The notes under the pieces were generated by a model. The model was given only the letters and a program-made list of their open reading frames with translations. It was not told where the DNA came from and did no database searches. This document shows positions 35,535 through 43,061 of a stretch of 45,076 nucleotides of DNA, one piece after another (position 1 is the stretch's first letter; every line of letters starts with the position of its first letter). The position numbers were made by a program, and so were the translations under genes. The DNA lies in the NCBI GenBank assembly GCA_016934825.1, contig JAFGSB010000062.1, positions 1 through 45,076 of the forward strand. Reading direction: 5' to 3'. The DNA comes from Candidatus Zhuqueibacterota bacterium (GTDB lineage Bacteria; Zhuqueibacterota; Zhuqueibacteria; Residuimicrobiales; Krinioviventaceae).

Positions 35535-35600
35535 TTTTGCGTCCTTTACGCCTTTGTGTAAAAATTGTTTTAATGCAGAGGTCGCCAAAGACGCAGAGGG
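35535..35600. repeat. Imperfect palindromic intergenic repeat
   Basis: TTTTGCGTCCTTTACGCC at the left is matched on the other strand by the right part, which reads GGTCGCCAAAGACGCAGAG, around an AT-rich centre. The GCGTCCTTT / AAAGACGC core recalls a short repeat I know from many unrelated bacterial genomes. It lies 60 bases before the transposase gene. Whether the transposase mobilises it is not known. Confidence 0.5.
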
Positions 35601-35659
35601 AATAATGAGAATCGGGTTTTCTTTGTCTATATATTCTATATCATAAAAAAACCAATAAC

Positions 35660-36310
35660 ATGAAAAATAATCCCGAAAACCATCGCCGCCGTTCGATCCG
35701 GTTAAAAGGATACGATTATACCCGGCCCGGCGGTTATTATGTTACCCTCGTCACGCAAAACCGGGAATGTCTGTTTGGCGATATAAAGAACGGAAAAATG
35801 GTATTGAATGTTTTTGGTAAAATTGTCGATTATTATTGGCAAAACATACCGCGGAATTTTAAACATACCAGATTGGGTGTTTTTCAAATCATGCCGAACC
35901 ATTTACACGGGATTATTATTATAAAGGATTTCCCCAGAGGGGCGATGCATTCCCGCAACGAAATTGTTTATTTTAAAAATTATTCGATAAGGAATGCATC
36001 GCCCCAACGAACGTATTCCGACGACGAAAATCTTTATTTAAAAAATAATTCGATAAAGAATACAACACCCCAACGAACGCGACCCCACGGCACGCAACCC
36101 GGCTCTTTGGGGGCGATCCTGCAAAATTTTCAATCCGTTACCACCCGTAAAATTAACCATATCCGGAAAACACCGGGACAAAGATTATGGCAGCGCAATT
36201 ATTGGGAACACATTATCCGGGATGAAAAAGATTTTGACCGGATATATGAATATATTATCAACAATCCATTGCAATGGGAATCGGATAATGAAAATAAGGG
36301 AAATCTGTAG
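35660..36310 (+). CDS. REP-associated tyrosine transposase (IS200-like Y1 family)
   Basis: A protein of 216 residues. It opens with RRSIRLKGYDYTRPGGYYVT, the typical RAYT start. The HUH motif is in MPNHLHGIIII, and the catalytic Tyr is probably in FDRIYEYIINNPLQW, after the typical QRLWQRNYWEHIIRDEKDF. Residues about 95-140 are an insertion encoded by a palindromic repeat and its 66-base tandem copy, in frame (see the repeat entries). RAYTs nick single-stranded REP hairpins and help to spread them. A further copy of the hairpin follows the stop codon. No ribosome binding site is clear. Confidence 0.9.
   Translation: MKNNPENHRRRSIRLKGYDYTRPGGYYVTLVTQNRECLFGDIKNGKMVLNVFGKIVDYYWQNIPRNFKHTRLGVFQIMPNHLHGIIIIKDFPRGAMHSRNEIVYFKNYSIRNASPQRTYSDDENLYLKNNSIKNTTPQRTRPHGTQPGSLGAILQNFQSVTTRKINHIRKTPGQRLWQRNYWEHIIRDEKDFDRIYEYIINNPLQWESDNENKGNL
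35939..36081 (+). repeat. Palindromic repeat and 66-bp tandem copy inside the transposase gene
   Basis: GGGGCGATGCATTCC (35939-35953) and GGAATGCATCGCCCC (35991-36005) form a perfect 15-bp inverted repeat. The interval 35950-36015 is then repeated at 36016-36081 with a period of 66 bases; over the best 47 bases (35967-36013 against 36033-36079) I count 6 mismatches. Because 66 is 22 codons, the reading frame stays open. This is the behaviour of a REP/REPIN-like element inserted and duplicated within its own transposase. Confidence 0.8.
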
Positions 36311-36311
36311 C

Positions 36312-36378
36312 GGCGATGCATTCACCCAATAAAATAATTCAATTTAAAAAATAATTCGATAAGGAATACATCGCTCAA
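36312..36378 (+). repeat. Downstream copy of the transposase-linked palindromic repeat
   Basis: GCGATGCATTC (36313-36323) pairs with GAATACATCGC (36364-36374), one mismatch, with an interior similar to the copies inside the transposase gene (AATAATTCGATAAGGAATAC). It begins two bases after the transposase stop codon. Confidence 0.75.
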
Positions 36379-36449
36379 AAATTTATTGATTTGATATAAA
36401 TTCCTTATATTAATTTAAAGGGTTTAGGGATCAATAAAAGGTCATTTTT

Positions 36450-36688
36450 ATGGAAAAAAATATAACCTTATTGTTTCAGATCCATCTGTTATGATGGGTA
36501 AACCGGTTATAAAGGGGACAAGGATTACCGTGGAAAATATTCTTGAAAAATTGTCTTCAGGAGAGCCGGTTGAGCAGATTCTACAAGCCTATCCCAGGTT
36601 GACAAAAGAAGCGATTCTTCAGGCCCTGGCTTTTGCGGCGGACGTACTTCGCGCCGATGTGATTTATCCCGTTAAAGAAAGCGCGTGA
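36450..36688 (+). pseudogene. DUF433 antitoxin gene, probably frameshifted in an A-tract
   Basis: The 3' part encodes a clean DUF433 helix-turn-helix domain (MMGKPVIKGTRITVENILE, TKEAILQALAFAADVLR). The family's usual N-terminus (NLIVSDPSV) is encoded just upstream in the same frame but has no start codon. ATG 36450, which has an AAAAGG site, is out of phase by one base. One extra A in the run of seven A (36454-36460) would join them as ATG GAA AAA AAA TAT. It is either a real frameshift, a sequencing indel, or the gene now starts at ATG 36491. DUF433 proteins are antitoxins of DUF5615 toxins, and such a gene follows with a 4-base overlap. Confidence 0.7.
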
Positions 36689-37037
36689 TGATTTTATTGG
36701 CAGACGAAAATATTGATAAAGAAATTGTTGATGGATTACGGTTTGCCGGTTATGATGTTTTGTATGTTGCTGAAATGGAACCTGGTATAACCGACGAAAA
36801 AGTCATGAATTTTGTAAACAAATTGAGCGAATTATTAATGACTTTGATAAGGATTTTGGGGAACTGGTTTTTCGGCGCAGATTAATTAATAATGGGGTAA
36901 TTCTTATTCGTTTGCCAGGACTTTCACAGGTTAATAAAGTTGATATTGTGATACGTGCTCTAAAAAAGTACTCTGAAAAGATGAATAAATCTTTCACTGT
37001 AATAACATCAGGTTCAATTCGTATTCAACCATGGTAG
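36685..37037 (+). pseudogene. DUF5615 PIN-like toxin gene, frameshifted
   Basis: The first frame gives the family start ILLADENIDKEIVDGLRFAG, then VLYVAEMEPGITDEKVMNF, and would stop at 36885 with an unrelated tail. The -1 frame then carries the rest of the family: DFDKDFGELVFRRRL, GVILIRLPGLSQ, ending at TAG 37035-37037. A single-base deletion near 36820-36835 explains both halves. The catalytic PIN Asp residues are split between the two frames, so a toxin made from this sequence should be inactive. Together with the A-tract shift upstream, the whole module looks dead. Confidence 0.8.
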
Positions 37038-37345
37038 TATGAAATGAGGGGAAAATGTTGTTGAGTGTTATTGTAAAATTTTCTGAATTACCAGGTAAAA
37101 TCAGTGTCGGGTGGGTTTCTTCAAACCGGGCGGGAAATAAAACAGAACAAGTCCTGAAGGTATAAATTTACCGGGTTTTTATATATAAACGATAACCAAG
37201 CAAAAGCCCCAATATTTAATACATGCTCCGGACAAGATTTCCTCCGGACGTGGATATCCAGGAACAAACGAATAATTTGTCAGGAAACCTAAATTATTTA
37301 TCCACGTAATATACGGTATGGTAATATTCAACGGCTAAAATCATA
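37038..37345. other. Intergenic region with a 9-bp inverted repeat like two DnaA boxes
   Basis: A 308-base gap. ACGTGGATA (37248-37256) and TATCCACGT (37299-37307) are perfect inverted copies 42 bases apart. TTATCCACG at the right is one base from a DnaA box (TTATCCACA). Two are too few to argue for an origin. No RNA gene was recognised. Confidence 0.35.
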
Positions 37346-38149
37346 ATGACTGCTATTACAAAAACATTGACTCTTGATAAAAACCTAAACCTGTCATACT
37401 GGAAACGTCCATCAGATAGCGGCGATACAATAGTTTTTATTCATGGTTTTGGTTCTGCAAAGGAACATTTTAGATATGCCTTGGATTCACAGTCACTCGA
37501 AAAATATACACTTGTTGCAGTCGATTTAGTGGGATTTGGGCAAAGCAGAGGTCCTGAGGAATTTGATTATACAATGAAAAATCAGGCAACTCTTGTTATC
37601 GAGCTATTAGATAATCTAAAAACCGGAAATTTCTACCTCTGTGGACACTCGATGGGAGGACTGGTTGCTATGAACATTGCAGAACTGATACCGAACCAGG
37701 TATTGTCTCTGATTGATTTGGAGGGAAACCTGACTCCGGAGGATTGTTTTATCTCGGGGATGGTTGCCGGCAGTTCGTTAAAAGTATTCGCTGAGAAAGG
37801 TAAACCCAAACTTGTAAAAGATTTCAGGGACGCCGGTATAAAAGAACAGTCCATGAAAGAATATGCGGACACATTTGGTGCGGCGTCGACAGTAGCGCTA
37901 TATAAAAGTGCAGGTCATACAGTTAAAGATTCATCGACACTACTTGTTGAGAGACTCTCACGGATCAGGAATGTGTGTTATATCTATGGAGAAAAAAACA
38001 GAGGACTTTATCCGGGTGAAAAGCTTCTCAAGGCTGCAGGAGTACCCATTTTTTATATCGATGATGCCGGACATTCAATGGCCACGGAAAATCCGGAGCA
38101 GCTTTACAGTGTAATACGATCTTTTATCGATGGATTATTCCTGACTTGA
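37346..38149 (+). CDS. Alpha/beta hydrolase
   Basis: A protein of 267 residues, the normal size for the fold. The oxyanion strand is VFIHGFGSAKEHF, the nucleophile elbow is LCGHSMGGLVAMN with the active Ser, and the catalytic His is in DDAGHSMATENPE. There is no signal peptide, so it is cytoplasmic. Family members range from esterases to C-C bond hydrolases and the substrate cannot be told. A helical cap lies at about residues 130-185. The start ATG 37346 has no strong ribosome binding site. Confidence 0.85.
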   Translation: MTAITKTLTLDKNLNLSYWKRPSDSGDTIVFIHGFGSAKEHFRYALDSQSLEKYTLVAVDLVGFGQSRGPEEFDYTMKNQATLVIELLDNLKTGNFYLCGHSMGGLVAMNIAELIPNQVLSLIDLEGNLTPEDCFISGMVAGSSLKVFAEKGKPKLVKDFRDAGIKEQSMKEYADTFGAASTVALYKSAGHTVKDSSTLLVERLSRIRNVCYIYGEKNRGLYPGEKLLKAAGVPIFYIDDAGHSMATENPEQLYSVIRSFIDGLFLT

Positions 38150-38272
38150 TCAATTGTGTAAAATGACTTTTAATTTTAAAATCCCCCAATTTTTCTTCAT
38201 CCAGTGTATTATATGAGCACCTTATATTAAACTTGATTTAGATTCTCACCATCCAATATTTTTTCAAAAAAA

Positions 38273-38301
38273 TTGACATTATTCAAAAAACCATTTACAT
38301 T
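38273..38301 (+). promoter_or_regulatory. Strong sigma-70-like promoter of the carboxylesterase gene
   Basis: A perfect TTGACA (38273-38278), a 17-base spacer and TACATT (38296-38301) lie 35 bases before ATG 38337. It is the best -35 element in the window and supports canonical sigma-70 recognition in this organism. Confidence 0.65.
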
Positions 38302-38336
38302 CTGTCAAACCGAAAAAAACATTGAGGAGGCGTAAA

Positions 38337-39962
38337 ATGAAAAAAATTGCCTTTTGGGTGGTCTTGTTTTTTTTATTGAGTTGTCCATTAGCGGCGCAGA
38401 GAAACAATACATTTCCCGTACAAACAACAATCGAAAACGGCGTCATTGAGGGCCTTTACGATGTAAAAACCGGCCTGCAGTTGTATTTCGGCATTCCCTT
38501 TGCCAAACCGCCGGTAGGCGATCTGCGATGGAAAGCGCCCCAACCGCCGGACAACTGGGACGGGATTCTGGAGACAAAAAAATTTGGTCCGGCCCCTGTC
38601 CAGACAATTGTCTGGGGTGATTTGAACTTTCGCTCGGACGGCCTGAGCGAAGACTGTCTCTATCTAAATGTATGGACGCCGGCAAAACGTAATACGACAG
38701 GACTTCCGGTGCTGGTGTATTTTTACGGCGGCGGATTTGTCGCCGGAGACGGCTCCGAACCCCGCTATGACGGCGCAAGCATGGCTAAAAAAGGCATTAT
38801 TGTGGTGACGGTGAACTATCGTTTAAATATTTTCGGATTTTTTGCCCATCCCGAACTCAGCGCGGAAGCGCCGTACAAGGCCTCCGGCAACTATGGCCTT
38901 TTGGACCAGAACGCGGGATTAAAATGGGTGCGGAAAAACATAACCGCTTTCGGGGGTGATCCTGATAAAGTTACAATAGCCGGAGAATCCGCCGGGTCCA
39001 TTTCCGTCAGCGCGCAGATGGCCTCGCCATTATCCAAAGGCCTGATTGCGGGCGCTATCGGCGAGAGCGGCGCGGCGATTTATCCCACGCTGGCCCCGAT
39101 ACCGTTGGCCGAAGCGGAAAAGACCGGACTGGAATTCGCTCAAAAGACGGGTTATTCATCGCTGGAACAGTTAAGGGCTTTGAGCACCCGCGAACTTTAT
39201 GAAATTTATGTTGAATCAAAACGTTTCGGTTTCCCCTCGGTTATTGACGGATATTTTTATCCCAAGACCCTGCCGGAGATTTTTAATGCCAAAGAACAGG
39301 CCCGGGTGCCTCTGCTGCTTGGCTGGAACTCGGCCGAAATTCCTGGAATGGGTTTTATGCAGGGACTGCCTTATACGGAGGAAAATTTTATTCAAAAGGT
39401 AAAGGAGGCGTATCCCGATAATTTTGAAGAGGCGTTAAAGGTATATCAGCACATCACGCCGGAAGAAATTGAATGGTCCGCAACGGCGCTGGCGTCGGAC
39501 CGGTTTATCGCCTACAGCACCTGGAAATGGTTCGACCTGCACAGGAAAAACAGCACACAGCCGGTATACAGGTATTTGTACAGCAAGCTGAGACCGCCGC
39601 TTGTCGATAAAAGTTCGACTTTGGGCGGTGCGGCCAAAAGGGAAAATGCATTTATTATGCCCGAACCGATCGGCGCCCCGCATGCCTGCGAGATCGAATA
39701 TTGTATGGGAAACCTGGATTTGGTGGGGGATTATGCCTGGACCGAGGACGATTATAAAGTGTCTGAGACGATGCAGAATTTCTTTGCCAATTTTATCATC
39801 AGCGGAAATCCGAATGGAAAGGACCTCCCGGAATGGCCCGCTGCGGAGGCAAACGATCCGACACCCCCGGTGATGGTGATCGATGTGGAATCGAAAGCCG
39901 TGGATGCCGCGAACGATGCCCGCTACATGTTTCTGGACAAAGGTTACATGAACGACAAATAA
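38337..39962 (+). CDS. Secreted type B carboxylesterase
   Basis: A protein of 541 residues from ATG 38337, which has GAGGAGG at 38324-38330. Signal peptide about 1-21. The family pattern is complete: FGIPFAKPPVGDLRWKAPQP, SEDCLYLNVWTP, the oxyanion-hole GGGFVAGDG, the nucleophile elbow GESAGSISV, a Glu in the middle, and the catalytic His in GAPHACEIEY. It should hydrolyse carboxylic esters outside the cytoplasm, perhaps acetyl or feruloyl groups on polysaccharides, given the nearby glycosidases. A strong terminator follows. Confidence 0.92.
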   Translation: MKKIAFWVVLFFLLSCPLAAQRNNTFPVQTTIENGVIEGLYDVKTGLQLYFGIPFAKPPVGDLRWKAPQPPDNWDGILETKKFGPAPVQTIVWGDLNFRSDGLSEDCLYLNVWTPAKRNTTGLPVLVYFYGGGFVAGDGSEPRYDGASMAKKGIIVVTVNYRLNIFGFFAHPELSAEAPYKASGNYGLLDQNAGLKWVRKNITAFGGDPDKVTIAGESAGSISVSAQMASPLSKGLIAGAIGESGAAIYPTLAPIPLAEAEKTGLEFAQKTGYSSLEQLRALSTRELYEIYVESKRFGFPSVIDGYFYPKTLPEIFNAKEQARVPLLLGWNSAEIPGMGFMQGLPYTEENFIQKVKEAYPDNFEEALKVYQHITPEEIEWSATALASDRFIAYSTWKWFDLHRKNSTQPVYRYLYSKLRPPLVDKSSTLGGAAKRENAFIMPEPIGAPHACEIEYCMGNLDLVGDYAWTEDDYKVSETMQNFFANFIISGNPNGKDLPEWPAAEANDPTPPVMVIDVESKAVDAANDARYMFLDKGYMNDK

Positions 39963-39982
39963 AATGGATCAGTTTTTATGCT

Positions 39983-40017
39983 AAAAGGGATCCCGAAACC
40001 GTACCGGGGTCTCTTTT
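39983..40017 (+). terminator. Intrinsic terminator after the carboxylesterase gene
   Basis: AAAAGGGATCCCG (39983-39995) pairs with CGGGGTCTCTTTT (40005-40017) over all 13 positions when G-U pairs are allowed, with a 9-base loop, and AGTTTT follows. This is the best intrinsic terminator in the window. Confidence 0.8.
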
Positions 40018-40128
40018 AGTTTTCCTGCCCGGCCGAAACAAACCCATAATTTTTGCATAAAATCTTTCTTTCCCGCATCTAATAAACAATTAGAAAAGAT
40101 GATACTTTTTACATTATACGGAGGTAGA

Positions 40129-40323
40129 ATGATATTGACCAGGGCGGAACGATGTCCGCAAAACCACCCATGTCCGGTTTTAAGGTCGTGTCCTGTCGGC
40201 GCGATCTCCCAGCACGGTTATTCCGCGCCGGTGATCGATGAAGAAAAATGTATCGATTGCGGGAAATGTGTTAAATTGTGTTCGGTATTCACCACGGCGG
40301 ACAGTTATCAAAAGGTCTTTTAA
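40129..40323 (+). CDS. Small ferredoxin-like 4Fe-4S protein
   Basis: A protein of 64 residues from ATG 40129, which has GGAGG directly upstream; an in-frame ATG at 40099 lacks a site. The C-terminal half has a full 4Fe-4S motif CIDCGKCVKLCS. The N-terminal half has RCPQNHPCPVLRSCPVGAI, with Cys spaced by five and five residues, which could supply a second, atypical cluster. I know similar small proteins from anaerobes. It probably carries electrons in the cytoplasm. There is no neighbouring oxidoreductase. Confidence 0.8.
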   Translation: MILTRAERCPQNHPCPVLRSCPVGAISQHGYSAPVIDEEKCIDCGKCVKLCSVFTTADSYQKVF

Positions 40324-40504
40324 TATCGATGTGTTCAAAGGGGGAGTTTAAACCTCAACGATATATCCTGATATTTTTCTTGCGACAATGATGAAATTGT
40401 TATATTTTATTTATGGTGTACGGCTAACGGACACCTCTTGCTGATCCGGATTTTCGGCTAAAAATGATATTTTATAGAACATAACCCAAAAAATTGGAGG
40501 GAAA

Positions 40505-41215
40505 ATGCGATATAGGATATTATTTATATTATTGACAATTCTGGGTTTACTGATACCTCAGGTTGTCCCCGCGCAAAAATTACAGGCAGGTATTTTAACA
40601 GGAATTGCCAAACCGACCAAACCGCTGGAATTTACCCAAAAGATCACGGAAAACGGTCTGGAAATGAATATGGGTTATAATGTGGGTTTGAAAGTCAAAT
40701 ATAAACTGCATAACGCTTTAACCCTGGTCGGGCAGGTTTATTACGGCGCCGTAACCGGTGAAGGCGACTATGTAGACGCGATCGAAGCATACAGTCCTTT
40801 TCATGAATATATGCATATGGAAACTTTGTTGCCTTATTATTCCTTCGGCGCCGGTATTGAATATGAATTGTTAGTGGAAAAAATCGCGCCTTATGTTACC
40901 GTGCTTGTGACCGCGAATTCTTTCGCTGAAACGGACGTAACCCGTTCGCCGTCGTTGTCCGACCAACCCCTGAATTCTTATTCCCGTAATGCGGAAGCTA
41001 TCGGCGCGCTGCCGCAGGGTGTTCATCCGGGAGTGGAATTTGGTATGGGTTTCAGGATACCGCTCACCTCACGTTTCGATATAGATATGAACGTACTCTA
41101 CAAACTTTTGAATGTCGCCGGCAATAAAGAAAATGAAATCTGGAACGGTTCCAAAATCAAGGAAAAAGGTATTCAATCGATGAATTTAGCGATTGGTTTT
41201 CTTTATTCCTTTTGA
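40505..41215 (+). CDS. Outer-membrane beta-barrel protein
   Basis: A protein of 236 residues with a signal peptide (about 1-23; LLTILGLLIPQVVPAQ) and alternating hydrophobic strands typical of OmpA/OmpX-type barrels: KLQAGILTGIA, MGYNVGLKVKYKL, TLVGQVYYGAV, YYSFGAGIEYEL, GVEFGMGFRIPL, ending in an aromatic residue (MNLAIGFLYSF), as barrel insertion requires. Function unknown, structural or adhesion. ATG 40505 has GGAGGG. Confidence 0.82.
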   Translation: MRYRILFILLTILGLLIPQVVPAQKLQAGILTGIAKPTKPLEFTQKITENGLEMNMGYNVGLKVKYKLHNALTLVGQVYYGAVTGEGDYVDAIEAYSPFHEYMHMETLLPYYSFGAGIEYELLVEKIAPYVTVLVTANSFAETDVTRSPSLSDQPLNSYSRNAEAIGALPQGVHPGVEFGMGFRIPLTSRFDIDMNVLYKLLNVAGNKENEIWNGSKIKEKGIQSMNLAIGFLYSF

Positions 41216-41303
41216 TTTATAAAAACAAAAGGCAGGATATTGAAATATACAGAGGGATTTTTCCACCGGAACAATTTTCCCGGGGGAAGGATCTTTTTAT
41301 GGT

Positions 41304-41332
41304 TTGTAATAAAAAAATGATCCGCTGATAAT
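41304..41332 (+). promoter_or_regulatory. Sigma-70-like promoter of the membrane protein gene
   Basis: TTGTAA (41304-41309), a 17-base spacer and GATAAT (41327-41332) lie 58 bases before GTG 41391. Confidence 0.45.
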
Positions 41333-41390
41333 GAATTTTCACTTTTAGTGGTGTTTTTAGTCAGCCTGTTCATTTCCCTGGAGGTTAATC

Positions 41391-41918
41391 GTGAAAAACA
41401 AAAAGATAGTATGGACCACAATTGCCGGAACATTGGTATGCGTTGTTTTTGCCGTCCTGTTTTTTGGGATCGGATTTAACGATTTACACAAACCGCCGAT
41501 ATATTTCCTGATACTGGGTTTCGCCGGTTCATTAACACTGGCCCTGCTCAAACAAAAAAAACTCAGGGATGTTATTTTTATCAATATTCTGATCTATTTT
41601 ATGTTTGCCATTGTCTCAAGTTTTTTAAGACCCATTACTGCGGTCATCCTGTTGATCTATTTTACGGCAATGGTGCTGGCGATTTATTTTTATGTGCAAA
41701 GATTTGATAAAAGATTAAACCGGACGCCGTTTGCCCGCCCCCTGGTATTGGCAGCCGTAATGGGACTTTTTTATATTGCCGGAAATGTCGTACACGGTCT
41801 TTTGTTTATTTCACATTTCACACCCCGTTTTTTACTGGCAAATTTGCCCATCGGTTTTTTACTTGGTCTCGGGTTCGGACTGGGCGCGGAGCTGGGCGAA
41901 AAGATTTCGAAAAAATAA
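41391..41918 (+). CDS. Small integral membrane protein, five or six spans
   Basis: A protein of 175 residues made almost wholly of hydrophobic helices: TIAGTLVCVVFAVLFFGIGF, PPIYFLILGFAGSLTLALL, VIFINILIYFMFAIVSSFL, TAVILLIYFTAMVLAIYFYV and a final LLANLPIGFLLGLGFGLG. Start GTG 41391 has GGAGG five bases upstream. I do not recognise a family. It is followed after 26 bases by the membrane-anchored hydrolase, so they may share a transcript. Confidence 0.7.
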   Translation: MKNKKIVWTTIAGTLVCVVFAVLFFGIGFNDLHKPPIYFLILGFAGSLTLALLKQKKLRDVIFINILIYFMFAIVSSFLRPITAVILLIYFTAMVLAIYFYVQRFDKRLNRTPFARPLVLAAVMGLFYIAGNVVHGLLFISHFTPRFLLANLPIGFLLGLGFGLGAELGEKISKK

Positions 41919-41944
41919 TATTGTACTATTTGGTTTTGATATAA

Positions 41945-42763
41945 GTGAATCCCGTCATGCGGATACTGTCGATACTGATAAACATTGTTTTTGGGTATAT
42001 TCTGCTGTGTGTAATCGTATATTTCATTCAGCGCCGAATGTTGTATTATCCGAATTCAAAGACGGCCCCGGAAAAGGACATAACAACCCAGAGGATAGAT
42101 TACTGGCCGTCAAAAACCGAGCCCTTTCGCGGGTTTGTCAACACAAATGTTCAATCATCGGGACCAGGTGTTATTGTCGTTTTCCACGGCAATGCCGGGT
42201 CCGCCTGGCACCGTACTTATTATACCCGTGTATTGGGAGAATTGGGATACAGGGTCATATTAGCCGAATACCCGTCATACGGAGACAGGCCGGGTAAAAT
42301 AAGCCAACAGTCCTTTGTTGAAGATGCCAAACAGACAGTCCGTTTAGCTCATTCTCAATATGGCAAACCCGTGTACCTGTGCGGAGAATCACTGGGAGCC
42401 GGCGTGGCCGCGGCCGTTGCGGCGGACCCGGGAATCCCGGTTGCGGGTGTAATCGTAATTACCCCATGGGACACCCTGCCGGACCTGGCGCAGTCGATTT
42501 ACTGGTTTCTGCCTGCTCGCCGGCTGGTCAGGGACAAATACGACAATATTCAAAACCTCAGCGAGTTCGGGGGTAAAGTCGCCATTGCCATCGCCGAATA
42601 CGACGAGATTATCCCGGTGCGCCACGGGCTCCGCCTGTACAAGTCCCTGCCGAACACGAAAAAGTTATGGACCATTCAGGACGCCGGGCATAATACATGG
42701 CCTAACATGGTCGACGTTGCATGGTGGCGGGAGGTTTTATTTTTCCTGGGCGGGAAGGAATAA
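41945..42763 (+). CDS. Membrane-anchored alpha/beta hydrolase (ABHD17-like)
   Basis: A protein of 272 residues (GTG 41945, or ATG 41957 four codons later; neither has a strong ribosome binding site). One N-terminal span (RILSILINIVFGYILLCVIV) is followed by RMLYYPNSK, characteristic of this group. The oxyanion strand is VVFHGNAGSAWHRTYY, the nucleophile elbow is CGESLGAGVAAA and the catalytic His is in IQDAGHNTWP. It should be an esterase or thioesterase facing the periplasm. Length is normal for the family. Confidence 0.85.
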   Translation: MNPVMRILSILINIVFGYILLCVIVYFIQRRMLYYPNSKTAPEKDITTQRIDYWPSKTEPFRGFVNTNVQSSGPGVIVVFHGNAGSAWHRTYYTRVLGELGYRVILAEYPSYGDRPGKISQQSFVEDAKQTVRLAHSQYGKPVYLCGESLGAGVAAAVAADPGIPVAGVIVITPWDTLPDLAQSIYWFLPARRLVRDKYDNIQNLSEFGGKVAIAIAEYDEIIPVRHGLRLYKSLPNTKKLWTIQDAGHNTWPNMVDVAWWREVLFFLGGKE

Positions 42764-43061
42764 AGAGACATCTGCAGTTCCATGCAATATGGATTATATA
42801 ATTGTACTATAATTGAATAATAGTTCCTACTGTTTTCAAAATTGGAGTGATCCGGGCTTCTTAATTTTACTTGTGTTACTGTAAATAAATAGTTAACTTT
42901 AATTAATAAAGGGAATCAATCCATCCTGTACCCGAATCGTTTTATAGCGAAGCTCCGGTGCTGTTAGCTTCCGGAAGATTGATTATTAACAATTAAAAAT
43001 TTTAACAAACGGTTGATACTTTCTATATATACGGAAAAAGTATGACCAAAAGGAAACAGAT

